Counted from the stretch's first letter, positions 17,663 to 27,434 are shown. The stretch: 64,000 nt of DNA from an uncultured bacterium (GCA_905214715.1 CAJMMT010000010.1:47610-111609); one strand, 5' to 3'. Program-made: numbers and translations. Notes: a model not told the origin generated them from the sequence alone.

Positions 17663-18379
17663 TCATGTCGGACTGGTAAGCACTATGGACTGCGTCGGTG
17701 TTATTTTTCTCATCTCCTCAAACATGGGCAGATAATTGCGGTGAGAGGGAGCCAGAACCACAAAATTCAACTCCGTGGTCTCATTGTCGAAATCATAACG
17801 CAGGAAGTAGGTGGATAGATGCACATCATGCTTACCTAACACCAATCTGTAGGGTTGGATATCGTCTACAATGCCTTTTACCTGCAATTTTATGGCCCTG
17901 TTCTCCTGACCGAGACTGCGTTTATGCTCCCAAAGTTCCATATATACCAGGGTAACGAGTATCAGTCCGGTAGCTATGAGTGAACACCAGTACATTCCAA
18001 CGCCTACGGCCATGCCTATGATAGCGGTCATCCAAATACCGGCTGCGGTTGTAAGACCTCTTACCGCGCCTTTCAGATGTATCATGGCACCGCCTCCAAG
18101 GAAACCGACACCGGTTATCACTTGAGCCGCGATACGACCGGGATCGCCGTTTTTCAGTCCCATATATACCTGAGGCACATATATCGACAGCAACATCGCG
18201 AGACATGCACCCATAGAGATAAGAGCGAACGTGCGTACGCCGGCGATCTGCCCTTTGCGTTTACGCTCGGCTCCTACCAGAACCCCGAGAATCATGCTTA
18301 CTACCAGACGGAAGCTGGCATTCCATATCGAGAGTTCGGTAGAGCCGAGATCGTTTATTACGGATTCGAGAAATTCCAA
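17663..18379 (-). CDS. MgtC/SapB-family membrane protein
   Basis: The product is 238 residues. The N-terminal half has the MgtC membrane core: about five hydrophobic segments with the conserved SMILGVLVGAERKRKGQIAG (about residues 29-48), VRTFALISMGACLAML, and a glycine-rich VITGVGFLGGGAMIH. The C-terminal about 90 residues form a soluble domain. MgtC homologues modulate ATP synthase or ion homeostasis and help survival at low magnesium; here it could have a similar role. The gene is transcribed toward the tolC-like gene and lies 55 bp downstream of galE on the same strand, so it may be part of the galE transcript. Confidence 0.9.
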   Translation of the reverse strand: MEFLESVINDLGSTELSIWNASFRLVVSMILGVLVGAERKRKGQIAGVRTFALISMGACLAMLLSIYVPQVYMGLKNGDPGRIAAQVITGVGFLGGGAMIHLKGAVRGLTTAAGIWMTAIIGMAVGVGMYWCSLIATGLILVTLVYMELWEHKRSLGQENRAIKLQVKGIVDDIQPYRLVLGKHDVHLSTYFLRYDFDNETTELNFVVLAPSHRNYLPMFEEMRKITPTQSIVLTSPT

Positions 18380-18434
18380 GTCGTACTATTTTGAGTCCAC
18401 ACAGATACCTTCAGGCTTTTGCAGTAGGGCAAGC

Positions 18435-19454
18435 TTATTTAGGAAGACGGCACTGCCAGTTCCAGGCGTTCTTCATTGTCTCCTCGATAGGTACCACCGC
18501 TGTCCAACCAAGAACCTCATTCGCTTTGGTGGGAACGGCCCATATCTGCTCTATATCGCCTTCGCGGCGCGGTCCGACTTTGTAAGGGACTTTCACGCCG
18601 GTAGATTTCTCGAAGGCTTCTATGAGACCGAACACCGACACTCCGCGACCGGTACCGAGATTGAATATCTCGATTGCATCGGTATCTTCGCCGTCAAGCA
18701 TACGGCGCATAGCCACGACGTGAGCTTTGGCCAGATCCACTACATCGATAAAGTCGCGTATGCAGCTTCCGTCAGGAGTATTGTAATCATCGCCGAAAAC
18801 AGTCAGTTCCTTGCGTATGCCGGCAGCCGTCTGCGTAAGGTAAGGTACAAGATTGTTAGGAACCCCGTTGGGAAGCTCTCCTATCAGCGAGGTAGGATGG
18901 GCGCCTACAGGGTTGAAATAGCGCAGCAGTATACTCTTTATGTGCGCACCGGACTTCACATAGTCGGTTATGATTTCCTCTGAAATCTGCTTGGTATTGC
19001 CATAAGGCGAGGTAGCCGGTTTGATTGGAGCGGTCTCGTCTATAGGATTCACATCAGGCTCGCCGTAAACGGTGCAGGAGGATGAGAATACGATACCTTT
19101 CACACCATATTCCGGCATGAGTTCAAGCAAATTTATAAGCGTGTTCAGGTTATTGCGATAGTATAGCAACGGTTTCTGGACACTCTCGCCCACTGCCTTA
19201 GAGGCCGCGAAGTTTATGATGCCTTTTATACCGGGATTCTCCTTGAACAGACGGCGCAACGTCTCCATATCAGTGCAATCACCCTCTACAAAAACAGGCG
19301 CGATACCCGTAATTGCCTCGATACCTTTCAGCACATCGCGGTTAGAGTTTGAAAGATTGTCTATAATCACCACTTCATAGCCGGCCTGCTGAAGCTCGAC
19401 CACGGTATGAGATCCTATATATCCGGTTCCACCTGTTACCAATATCTTAGTCAT
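18435..19454 (-). CDS. galE: UDP-glucose 4-epimerase
   Basis: The product is 339 residues, the usual length. The NAD-binding Rossmann motif TGGTGYIGSHT is at residues 7-17, the catalytic YxxxK pair occurs as YGNTK near residues 149-153, and FNLGTGRGVSV is near the C-terminal third. It interconverts UDP-glucose and UDP-galactose (or their N-acetyl forms) for the Leloir pathway and for surface polysaccharides. It starts 8 bp after the stop of a sugar nucleotidyltransferase, which could make the UDP-sugar substrate, so the two form a functional operon. Confidence 0.95.
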   Translation of the reverse strand: MTKILVTGGTGYIGSHTVVELQQAGYEVVIIDNLSNSNRDVLKGIEAITGIAPVFVEGDCTDMETLRRLFKENPGIKGIINFAASKAVGESVQKPLLYYRNNLNTLINLLELMPEYGVKGIVFSSSCTVYGEPDVNPIDETAPIKPATSPYGNTKQISEEIITDYVKSGAHIKSILLRYFNPVGAHPTSLIGELPNGVPNNLVPYLTQTAAGIRKELTVFGDDYNTPDGSCIRDFIDVVDLAKAHVVAMRRMLDGEDTDAIEIFNLGTGRGVSVFGLIEAFEKSTGVKVPYKVGPRREGDIEQIWAVPTKANEVLGWTAVVPIEETMKNAWNWQCRLPK

Positions 19455-19462
19455 GATAGTCG

Positions 19463-20365
19463 TTAAAAAAGTTTTGCAGGATAAACGCCCTCTTCCACAA
19501 GCTTCTTGAACTGGTCAACAGTCGCCTGACGGTCGGCTGCATAAGTCACACCAAACCATTTCGATGGTGTTTCAAGCACCTTCAGTTCTATCTCCCCGGC
19601 CTCTATAAGGTCGTTTACCACAGAAGGAATATAGAATTCAGCCTTGAGCTCCTGGCTGTTCTTTTTCAGGAAATCAAGGAACGCCGCAGTCGAGTAGTCG
19701 AAATAATCAGGAGTGAAACCCCACATGTTCATCGACACGTTGGCTCCTTCGGGGAAGGAAGCCTCGGTACCGTCGGCAATGGTCTGCACCAGCTTGCCCT
19801 CCTTGCGCTGGATACCATGGCATTCGGTAACTCCGGTAAGATTACCATCGGCCGATACCTCGCAAAGTCCACGTGAAACGCCGCCATTCTCGCTCAGAGT
19901 ATTCTCGATACGGAAACCGATCATGCAGTATCTTCCCTTCTTTCCCTCCACACTACGCAGGAAATCGCCGAGTATACGGAATGATTCGGCACCGTAATAG
20001 TCATCGGCATTGATTACCGCGAATGGCTCTTTAATCACATCCTTGCCCATGAGAACAGCGTGGCCGGTGCCCCAGGGTTTCGTGCGCTCGGGATTGGTGG
20101 CTATACCTTCGGGTACATTCTTCACGTCCTGAAAAACCACCTCGACGGGAACGTGTCCTTCATATTTGCTTATAACTTTCTTGCGGAATTCATCTTCGAA
20201 GTCATGACGGATTACAAAAACGATTTTGCCAAATCCGGCACGCAGGGCATCATATACGGAATAGTCCATGATGGTTTCGCCCGAGGGACCGAGGCCGTCA
20301 AGCTGCTTCAGACCACCATAACGGCTGCCCATACCGGCAGCCAAAATAAACAATGTAGGTTTCAT
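19463..20365 (-). CDS. Sugar-phosphate nucleotidyltransferase
   Basis: The product is 300 residues when started at the ATG at 20365, which puts the family signature FILAAGMGSRYGGLKQL at residues 5-21. The upstream in-frame ATG (20410) would add 15 residues and lies too close to the predicted promoter. Further nucleotidyltransferase features are PWGTGHAVL and VINADDYYG, the metal-binding Asp-Asp pair. It transfers NMP to a sugar 1-phosphate; UTP and glucose 1-phosphate are the likely substrates given the coupling to galE. It is cytosolic. Confidence 0.85.
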   Translation of the reverse strand: MKPTLFILAAGMGSRYGGLKQLDGLGPSGETIMDYSVYDALRAGFGKIVFVIRHDFEDEFRKKVISKYEGHVPVEVVFQDVKNVPEGIATNPERTKPWGTGHAVLMGKDVIKEPFAVINADDYYGAESFRILGDFLRSVEGKKGRYCMIGFRIENTLSENGGVSRGLCEVSADGNLTGVTECHGIQRKEGKLVQTIADGTEASFPEGANVSMNMWGFTPDYFDYSTAAFLDFLKKNSQELKAEFYIPSVVNDLIEAGEIELKVLETPSKWFGVTYAADRQATVDQFKKLVEEGVYPAKLF

Positions 20366-20414
20366 AAGGTTTGAACTGAAAAATTGGTTGATTCCCTCCC
20401 CTGACTTCAAACTA

Positions 20415-20422
20415 CAAATATA
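20415..20422 (-). promoter_or_regulatory. -7 box of the nucleotidyltransferase-galE operon
   Basis: On the minus strand the sequence reads TATATTTG, a perfect TAnnTTTG match, giving a leader of about 45 nt to the ATG at 20365. A TTTG lies only 14 nt upstream of it, so the -33 element is unclear. Confidence 0.55.
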
Positions 20423-20476
20423 ATGATATTTATTTACAAATCATAGATTACGCGCACTTTTATCGTGCATTAAAAA

Positions 20477-21601
20477 TTACTTTACTCTGATATATCGGGC
20501 AATCTGAAGCATCATGTCGAACAATACCACTCTTGAGTTTGCGTTTCTCATTATTTCATGACGGGCCCGCTCCGTTTCGGCCACGAGATTCTCCACATTC
20601 CTGTGATTCACAAACGGCGAAAAGCGCCGGCTGAATTCCTCTTCTTCGGGAGAGAGCGAGACAATCTGGGGCATGCGCAGGTTATACATGAAATTCTCGC
20701 GGGCCATATGGGAGCAGTAGTCGAGGAAACGGGATGAATGTTCCCGTCCGCATCCCGACAGGTGTTCGGAAAGTTCATATAATTCGGCGATATTGCGGCC
20801 ATATGTGGCGCGCATCATAGCGCGATACATTTTCCCGAACTCGGCCGACTCTCCTTTGTCGAGAGCCAGTTCATCGGCCCTCAGGGCACTCCCCTCCGAA
20901 TGACGCGCTATACGCGCGGCACTGTCGGCAGAAACACCTTTTGATATCAGATATTCCGCTATATTATTTTCTGAAAGAGGTCTGAAGTTCAGTCGCTGCG
21001 TACGCGAGAAAATCGTGGGCAACAACTGCGACGGCTCGTTGGAAACCATAAGGAAAATAGTGTTTTCCCAAGGTTCTTCTATAAGCTTCAACAGTTTGTT
21101 GGCGGTCTCCACGTTCATGGATTCCGGCAACCAGATAAGGTATATCTTCTGTTTTGAAGCATAGTTCGACATTATGGCCGTACGGGCTATTTCAGCTGCT
21201 TCGTTGACATATATCACCGGCTGACCGTTTCCGGCATCGAGAAGCTCCAGCCATCGTTCCCGTTTCATATACGGCTCTTCAGTCAGAAATTGTTTCCACT
21301 CATCCATCCAGTCGGCCGAGAGCACCCTGCTTTTGCTCCCCTTTTTGAGAACAGGGAAAACAAAATTCATATCGGGATTGGCAAACTGAGCGTGTTGCAG
21401 ACATGAGGGGCAGCGTCCGCAACTGTCGCCATTGTGCCGGTCGGTACACTGCAGGTACTGCGCGAAAGCTCTGGCTATCTTCATCTTCCCCACCCCTGCC
21501 GGGCCCCCGAAAAGCAATGCGTGAGGCACACGGTCGGTATCGGCCATATGGCGTAATCTGTCTTTTATATCTTCGTGACCAATAACATCCTTGAACTTCA
21601 T
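20477..21601 (-). CDS. holB: DNA polymerase III delta-prime-like clamp-loader subunit
   Basis: The product is 374 residues. The AAA+ region has a P-loop FGGPAGVGKMK (K39, followed by Met instead of Thr/Ser). A degenerate P-loop fits delta-prime, which does not hydrolyse ATP. A zinc-binding Cys set follows (C52, C61, C64, C67), then the segment LLKLIEEPWENTIFLM and SRTQRLNF, where the usual SRC arginine-finger motif reads SRT. It is part of the clamp loader that places the beta clamp at replication forks. The gene is divergent from the AddB-like gene with about 60 bp between the start codons. TAAATTAG lies 4 nt before the ATG and resembles a weakened -7 box. Confidence 0.88.
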   Translation of the reverse strand: MKFKDVIGHEDIKDRLRHMADTDRVPHALLFGGPAGVGKMKIARAFAQYLQCTDRHNGDSCGRCPSCLQHAQFANPDMNFVFPVLKKGSKSRVLSADWMDEWKQFLTEEPYMKRERWLELLDAGNGQPVIYVNEAAEIARTAIMSNYASKQKIYLIWLPESMNVETANKLLKLIEEPWENTIFLMVSNEPSQLLPTIFSRTQRLNFRPLSENNIAEYLISKGVSADSAARIARHSEGSALRADELALDKGESAEFGKMYRAMMRATYGRNIAELYELSEHLSGCGREHSSRFLDYCSHMARENFMYNLRMPQIVSLSPEEEEFSRRFSPFVNHRNVENLVAETERARHEIMRNANSRVVLFDMMLQIARYIRVK

Positions 21602-21649
21602 ATCGCTAATTTAAGCATTTTCGATTACAGTACAGTCCCGATTTTTGAT

Positions 21650-21657
21650 TATTTTTG
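21650..21657 (+). promoter_or_regulatory. -7 box abutting the AddB-like start
   Basis: TATTTTTG matches TAnnTTTG and ends 4 nt before the ATG at 21662, the same spacing as at 4650 and 39977. No convincing -33 element is seen. Confidence 0.5.
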
Positions 21658-21661
21658 TCTT

Positions 21662-24600
21662 ATGACACCCTTTTTGCAATCAGTAGCTCGCGCATACGCC
21701 CGAAGATATGGAGACCTCTCGGATTTCTGTTTTGTTTTCCCAAACAAACGCGCCGGAACTTTCTTTCTGAAGCGTCTCTCGGCCGAGGCTGAATCAAGAC
21801 CCATACTTGCCCCGAAAATAACCTCTATCGTCGAACTGGCCGAAGATCTGTCAGGCCGAATCGTAGACAACCGCATAGATCTTCTGTTCCTCCTCTATAA
21901 ATCGTATATGCACCTTCTTGCGACCGATGATGTCTCTGACAAAAAAAGCGATCCGAAGGTAAGTTTCGATGATTTCAGAATCTGGGGAGAGACAGTACTT
22001 AGCGATTTCGGCGAAGTGGACATGTATGGCGTGAATCCCGACGAGATTTTCAAGAATCTCAAGGACTTCCGTGAGATTGCCTCCAACTATCTAACCGACG
22101 AACAACGCAAGGTCATGGAGGAGTATTTCGGTTATCAGCCCGGCGTTGAGAAAGCAGCCGAAAGTTTCTGGAAGACGTTCAAACCCGATACCGAACTGAA
22201 AGGTGCGTTTCTGCATTTATGGCAGACCATGGCCCCGCTATATCATGCCCTTGAGTCCGAGCTTGAAGCACGCGGACTTGCCACACCGGCCGGATCCTAC
22301 CGTCTCGCCCTCCGCAACGTTGCCGACGGCAACTGCGAACTACCATGGAAAAAAATGGTGTTTGTAGGGTTCAACGCCCTGTCGTTGGTAGAACGGGAAC
22401 TGTTTAAAGAGTTGCAGAAATTCGAGAATTACAATGGTCCCTGCGGGCCTGAGCCCTTTGTCGATTTTTTCTGGGACGGTACAGGACCGATTCTTTCACC
22501 GGGAGCGTCGCAGGAGGGTCCGGCGAAATTCCTGAACTTGAACCGACGCGATTTCCCGGAGCCGAAATGGGCATCAGACTACCTGCATCTCTCGGACACC
22601 GACACCCTACCCGAAAGCGTCAGGATTATCGCATCTCCATCCAACTCTCTACAAGCCAAGATAGTGGGTCGTGAACTGAAACGCCTTTATGTTTCCATTC
22701 CGAAAGAAGAGTTTATCGATGCCAGAATCGCAGTCGTTCTTCCGGACGAGAACCTGCTTCTGCCGTTGCTCTATTCTCTTCCAAAAGGATTTTCTGACGT
22801 AAACCTCACTATGGGATATCCTCTGAGGCTCACATCGACGGCATCTTTTGTATCGCTTTACCGCACACTTCTGCATCACACTCACACCGGAGACGGCACC
22901 CCTACCTTCTATCACCGCGACCTGCGTCGATTTCTTGCCCATCCTTTTGTTCATGCCGTCGCCGGAAGTGTACAGATCGCCCGGCTTAACATGTGGCTCA
23001 ACAAAACCCACCGCATGAATCCCACTTTAGCTGAAATCACAGCCGAGGCCCCGGGGCTGTCACCTTTACTGAAACCATTGCCTAAAAATGCCACGCCCAG
23101 ACAGACAGCGAGCAACCTTGCGGATACTCTAAGGGCTGTTTCCGGAATTCTTGCCGGATATGGCGACAATGGCGTTATTAAATCGAGACTTGACCGCGAC
23201 CATATCGATGTGTATATAGATGCTTTGGGACGGTTGCTCTCGGCCGTGGAGGAACATGGAATCATGATGTCGCCCACCACCTTCTTCGCGCTTGCCGACA
23301 GGATGCTGGCCCCCGAACAGGTCAATTTCGAAGGCGAACCGTTGAGCGGACTTCAAGTAATGGGTATGCTTGAAACACGTGCGCTCGATTTCGACAGAGT
23401 CATAATACCATCGGCCAACGAAAGGAAGCTGCCGGTAAAGGGACGCACCAAGTCGTTTTTGCCAAATTCACTGAGAGCGGCATATCATATGCCACCCATG
23501 CAGCATCAGGAGAACCTCGCTTCCTATTACTTCTATCGCCTGATTTCGCGTGCGAGTGAAGTAGTGATTGTCTACGATGCCCGCACAGGCGTTGGTTTCG
23601 GATCTGAACCCTCAAGATATATAATGCAACTGGAATATCTGCTCGGAGCCGGTAAAATCAAGTTCGAAGAGTTTTCGTTCACGCTTGCAGGAAAACGGAA
23701 AGTGGTAGACAGCATACCCAAAAACAGCCACACGATGGCTATTCTGTCGCGATATCTTCAAGAGAACAGCAAGTATCCTTTATCTGCAAGTTCTCTTAAA
23801 ACCTATTGCAGCTGCGGACTCCGCTTTTTCTTCGAACGTGTCATGGGAATCCGCACTGACAATGAGGCAAGCGAATATATCGACGCAATAACTCAGGGCA
23901 ACATAATCCATGAGGTGATGATGAACCTCTATCTTCCCAAAGAAAAACAGAATCGGTTGTTGGACCATCCTGTGGTAATTACAGCCGATATACTTGACAA
24001 TCTTAAGAAAAACCGCAGGTTTATACATTCACTGGTAAGACGCAGTATCAACCGGGGCCATTTCAATCTCCCGGAGTCGGATCTTACACGCGATTTGCCA
24101 CACACCGCAGAACTTGTAGCAGACAACCTGACCCACTGGATTACAAATATACTTGAACGCGACAAGCAGTTCGCCCCTCTCGAGATTTTAGGTTGCGAAT
24201 TCGGCTCCGAATTGCGCTATCCCCTATCAGATGGCCGTAAAGTGAACATGAATTTCTTTATCGACCGCCTTGACCGGACGGCAGGCTCCGACAAAATACG
24301 TATAGTGGACTACAAGACCTCTTTATTGTACCAAAAAGAGTACAATGAGCTTGACCCGGCCGAGATGTTCCGTATGGCCGACAGCCGGGGTTATAGCCGT
24401 CAGGTACTTATGTACAGTGAGCTTCTGAATCTGGAACGTCGCCAAAAAGGGCTCGAAGAGATAAGCCCTGATTTCGCACTTTACAATGTACCTAAGATTC
24501 TTAACAAAAAAGAGGGTGTGATTTCTTTCCGGAACCGGAATGGAGAACTCCTGTCTGAGTCGGAAGATACAGCCCCGTCGTTTCGCCGTGCAATGACCGA

Positions 24601-24703
24601 CAAACTGGAGGAGCTTTTCAACCCTGACGTGCCATTCTCAGCTCCATATGACGCCGAAGAGGCCTGCAAATACTGCCCCCTCGGCATATTGTGCGGACGC
24701 TGA
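21662..24703 (+). CDS. AddB/RexB-like PD-(D/E)XK nuclease of recombination repair
   Basis: The product is 1013 residues from the ATG at 21662. The longer frame from 21575 adds residues overlapping the divergent holB gene and its promoter. The N-terminal half is a helicase-like fold without a usable Walker A (FVFPNKRAGTFFLKRL near residue 20), as in AddB. The C-terminal third has the PD-(D/E)XK nuclease with IRIVDYKTS (catalytic Asp and Lys near residues 882-884). Cysteines in TYCSCGLRFFFE (about 720) and in CKYCPLGILC at the very end suggest an iron-sulfur staple as in AddB. It probably works with an AddA-like helicase on double-strand ends. No addA lies in the window. Confidence 0.8.
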   Translation: MTPFLQSVARAYARRYGDLSDFCFVFPNKRAGTFFLKRLSAEAESRPILAPKITSIVELAEDLSGRIVDNRIDLLFLLYKSYMHLLATDDVSDKKSDPKVSFDDFRIWGETVLSDFGEVDMYGVNPDEIFKNLKDFREIASNYLTDEQRKVMEEYFGYQPGVEKAAESFWKTFKPDTELKGAFLHLWQTMAPLYHALESELEARGLATPAGSYRLALRNVADGNCELPWKKMVFVGFNALSLVERELFKELQKFENYNGPCGPEPFVDFFWDGTGPILSPGASQEGPAKFLNLNRRDFPEPKWASDYLHLSDTDTLPESVRIIASPSNSLQAKIVGRELKRLYVSIPKEEFIDARIAVVLPDENLLLPLLYSLPKGFSDVNLTMGYPLRLTSTASFVSLYRTLLHHTHTGDGTPTFYHRDLRRFLAHPFVHAVAGSVQIARLNMWLNKTHRMNPTLAEITAEAPGLSPLLKPLPKNATPRQTASNLADTLRAVSGILAGYGDNGVIKSRLDRDHIDVYIDALGRLLSAVEEHGIMMSPTTFFALADRMLAPEQVNFEGEPLSGLQVMGMLETRALDFDRVIIPSANERKLPVKGRTKSFLPNSLRAAYHMPPMQHQENLASYYFYRLISRASEVVIVYDARTGVGFGSEPSRYIMQLEYLLGAGKIKFEEFSFTLAGKRKVVDSIPKNSHTMAILSRYLQENSKYPLSASSLKTYCSCGLRFFFERVMGIRTDNEASEYIDAITQGNIIHEVMMNLYLPKEKQNRLLDHPVVITADILDNLKKNRRFIHSLVRRSINRGHFNLPESDLTRDLPHTAELVADNLTHWITNILERDKQFAPLEILGCEFGSELRYPLSDGRKVNMNFFIDRLDRTAGSDKIRIVDYKTSLLYQKEYNELDPAEMFRMADSRGYSRQVLMYSELLNLERRQKGLEEISPDFALYNVPKILNKKEGVISFRNRNGELLSESEDTAPSFRRAMTDKLEELFNPDVPFSAPYDAEEACKYCPLGILCGR

Positions 24704-24751
24704 TAATGTGAAAACCCATTCAGCGAATGCTGAATGGGTTTTCACATTATC
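24702..24751. terminator. Bidirectional terminator with a 23-bp perfect stem
   Basis: The arms 24702-24724 and 24729-24751 pair perfectly around the 4-nt loop GAAT. The central part is AAAACCCATTCAGC with GCTGAATGGGTTTT. The left arm begins inside the stop codon of the AddB-like gene. It separates that gene from convergent ffh. Confidence 0.92.
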
Positions 24752-24766
24752 TCTATGATATCTATC

Positions 24767-26110
24767 TTAGAATTTGCGTTGTTTCATCTGCTTCATCTGA
24801 CGCATCATCTGGGCTGGATTCTTCATTCCTTGCGATGCCGCGCGCATCATCTTTCTTGTTTCCTCGAACTGTTTGCACAGGCGGTTCACATCCTGGATGC
24901 TCGTACCCGACCCCTTGGCGATTCTCTGGCGACGGCTACCGGTGATAATCTGAGGATTCTGACGTTCGTATGGTGTCATCGAATTTATAATGGCCTCGAT
25001 ACCCTTGAACGCATCATCGCCTATCTCCACATCTTTTATGGCCTTCCCTACTCCCGGAATCATAGATGCCACATCTTTCAGGTTGCCGAGTTTCTTTATC
25101 TGCTGTATCTGCTTGTAGAAATCCTCGAAGTCGAATTTGTTCTTGCGTATCTTCTCCTCAAGTTTCTTGGCCTCCTCCTGATCGTAGATTTCCTGAGCGC
25201 GTTTCGCCAGCTCCACGATGTCACCCATACCGAGAATTCGGTTGGCCATGCCTTCGGGGTTGAATTCCTGGATATCCTCCATCTTCTCTCCCGTACCCAC
25301 GAACTTAATGGGCTTGTTGACCACGGCACGTATCGAAAGAGCCGCACCGCCACGATTATCGCCGTCGAGTTTGGTAAGCACGACTCCATCGAAGTCCAGA
25401 CGCTTGTTGAACTCGGAAGCGGTATTAACGGCATCCTGACCTGTCATGGAGTCTACCACAAACAGTATCTCCTGAGGTTGCAGGGCCTCTTTGAGCGATG
25501 CTATCTCGTCCATCATCTCGGCATCTACCGCAAGGCGCCCGGCAGTATCGACTATCACAAGATCGTTACCGTGACTTTTGGCAAAGGCTACGGCGTTGCG
25601 GGCAATGGCGACAGGATCTTTCGAACCTTCTTCCGTATATACCGGCACATCGATGTTTCCGGCCACGACCTTAAGCTGGTCTATAGCGGCGGGACGGTAT
25701 ACGTCGCAGGCCACAAGCAGAGGTTTCTTGCCTCTTTTCTTGAACTTAAGGGCCAACTTGCCCGAGAAAGTGGTCTTGCCCGAACCCTGCAGACCCGACA
25801 TGAGTATTACAGAAGGATTGCCCTGGATATTAATCTTGGCTTCCTCGCCACCCATCAATTCCACGAGCTCGTCATGCACTATCTTTATCATCTGCTCCTT
25901 CGGCTTCAGCGAAGTGAGCACATTCTGACCTATGGCTTTTTTCTTTACATTGTCGGTAAAGGTTTTCGCCACTTTGTAGTTCACGTCGGCCTCCTGAAGG
26001 GCGCGACGCACATCCTTCATTGTCTCGGCAATGTTTATCTCGCTTATGCGGCCTTCTCCTTTAAGTATTTTAAACGAACGTTCAAGACGCTCTGTAAGAT
26101 TTGCAAACAT
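24767..26110 (-). CDS. ffh: Signal recognition particle protein Ffh
   Basis: The product is 447 residues, normal length. An N-terminal helical domain is followed by the GTPase with P-loop GLQGSGKTTFSG near residues 107-118, DTAGRLAVD and TKLDGDNRGG, then the methionine-rich M domain ending MMRQMKQMKQRKF. It binds signal sequences of nascent membrane proteins together with 4.5S RNA and hands ribosomes to FtsY. It is the last gene of a panC-panD-ffh run on the minus strand, 5 bp after panD. Confidence 0.97.
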   Translation of the reverse strand: MFANLTERLERSFKILKGEGRISEINIAETMKDVRRALQEADVNYKVAKTFTDNVKKKAIGQNVLTSLKPKEQMIKIVHDELVELMGGEEAKINIQGNPSVILMSGLQGSGKTTFSGKLALKFKKRGKKPLLVACDVYRPAAIDQLKVVAGNIDVPVYTEEGSKDPVAIARNAVAFAKSHGNDLVIVDTAGRLAVDAEMMDEIASLKEALQPQEILFVVDSMTGQDAVNTASEFNKRLDFDGVVLTKLDGDNRGGAALSIRAVVNKPIKFVGTGEKMEDIQEFNPEGMANRILGMGDIVELAKRAQEIYDQEEAKKLEEKIRKNKFDFEDFYKQIQQIKKLGNLKDVASMIPGVGKAIKDVEIGDDAFKGIEAIINSMTPYERQNPQIITGSRRQRIAKGSGTSIQDVNRLCKQFEETRKMMRAASQGMKNPAQMMRQMKQMKQRKF

Positions 26111-26115
26111 CTTGG

Positions 26116-26463
26116 TTATAATTTATTGGTGTTTGTATCCGGGAATATTACCGTAGGTTTGAATCCTTCGGCCTCTTCCGGTGTCATAAGGGCATAAGTC
26201 ATGATTATGACTATATCGCCCGGCTGAGCCATGCGGGCAGCCGCTCCGTTGAGGCAAACCACACCCGAGCCCTCTTTGCCTCTTATTGTGTAGGTATCGA
26301 GTCTGGCTCCGTTATTGTTGTTCACAATATATACGCGCTGACCTTCCAATATTCCGGCAGCGTCAAGGAGTTTTCCATCTATGGTTATACTCCCTATGTA
26401 ATTAAGATTCGCCTCGGTAACGTGCACACGGTGAATCTTTGATTTCAGAACTTCTATCAGCAT
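26116..26463 (-). CDS. panD: Aspartate 1-decarboxylase
   Basis: The product is 115 residues. The self-cleavage site that makes the pyruvoyl cofactor is visible as YIGSIT with Gly24-Ser25. The active-site segment NNNGARLDTY and the C-terminal GDIVIIMTYA are also present. The enzyme converts aspartate to beta-alanine for pantothenate and coenzyme A synthesis. It follows panC by 25 bp, so the two committed steps are co-transcribed. Confidence 0.97.
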   Translation of the reverse strand: MLIEVLKSKIHRVHVTEANLNYIGSITIDGKLLDAAGILEGQRVYIVNNNNGARLDTYTIRGKEGSGVVCLNGAAARMAQPGDIVIIMTYALMTPEEAEGFKPTVIFPDTNTNKL

Positions 26464-26488
26464 TTCAAATGTTCCTTATGCGCAGGGT

Positions 26489-27340
26489 TCATCCGCGGTA
26501 TCGTATATTATCTATAAGGCGCACCTTACCGCAGTATACGGTTATGCATCCTACAATGTATGGAGACTCGCTCCATTCGTCGACCGGCTGCAACGTTCGG
26601 CCGTCTACAATCTCGAAATATTCAACCTGCATTTCAGATTGTTTCTCAATCAGATCAACCACAAAGTCTCTGGTCTCCGCCACACTGTGGTCTGCCGAAT
26701 AGGCTATGCTTTCGTTCAAAGCGCGATAGATAGCCGGGGCGATCTGCCGCTGTCCGGGAGTGAGAAGAGCATTGCGGCTTGAAAGAGCGAGGCCGTCGGA
26801 AGCGCGACATATCGGGCAAGCCACTATGTTGACTTCCATTTTTTCCGTGAGCACCATGTTTCGGATTACAGCTATCTGCTGGAAATCCTTCTCACCGAAA
26901 TATGCGTTGTGAGGACGCACAAGCTCGAACAGGCGACTCACAATCTGGGCGACACCTTGGAAATGGCCGGGACGACGGGGCCCTTCCATAACCTCCGCGG
27001 CCACGCCAAGGTCAAATGTCTTTGTGCGTACGGCGCCATCGGGATACATCTCGTCGACTGACGGAGCGAAAGCCACATCTACGTTTTCCTGAGCGAGAAG
27101 TCTGAAATCCGACTCCTCGTCCCTGGGATATGTAGCAAGATCCGTAGGGTTATTGAACTGGGTGGGGTTGACGAATACTGACACCACTACAATATCATTC
27201 TCTTTGCGGGCACGCTTTACCAGCGACATGTGACCGTCGTGGAGCGCTCCCATGGTGGGTACCAGACCTATTCTCTTACCTTCGCCGTGGGCATGGCTTA
27301 CATAAGACTCAAGCTCGGATACATTTCTAATGATCTTCAT
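26489..27340 (-). CDS. panC: Pantothenate synthetase
   Basis: The product is 283 residues from the ATG at 27340, matching the family length. A longer frame from 27400 adds 20 residues with no family match. The signature PTMGALHDGHMSLV is at about residues 27-40, with VFVNPTQFN, GPRRPGHFQGVAQIVSRLF and the FGEKDFQQ and SSRNALL segments following. The enzyme joins pantoate and beta-alanine using ATP. The neighbouring panD supplies the beta-alanine. It is divergent from the GT5-like gene. Confidence 0.95.
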   Translation of the reverse strand: MKIIRNVSELESYVSHAHGEGKRIGLVPTMGALHDGHMSLVKRARKENDIVVVSVFVNPTQFNNPTDLATYPRDEESDFRLLAQENVDVAFAPSVDEMYPDGAVRTKTFDLGVAAEVMEGPRRPGHFQGVAQIVSRLFELVRPHNAYFGEKDFQQIAVIRNMVLTEKMEVNIVACPICRASDGLALSSRNALLTPGQRQIAPAIYRALNESIAYSADHSVAETRDFVVDLIEKQSEMQVEYFEIVDGRTLQPVDEWSESPYIVGCITVYCGKVRLIDNIRYRG

Positions 27341-27434
27341 AATCATCGGGTCCCCTCTGAAAGGGAGTACAATATGGGGTAGTTCTATATTTTCAGGCAT
27401 ACGGCTTCCGGCCGGCCCTATACATATCGGGTTG

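Noticed and set aside
24734..26197. 487-codon plus-strand ORF
   Set aside because: It is the antisense shadow of ffh and panD. The minus strand has the SRP GTPase motifs, while this frame has no family features.
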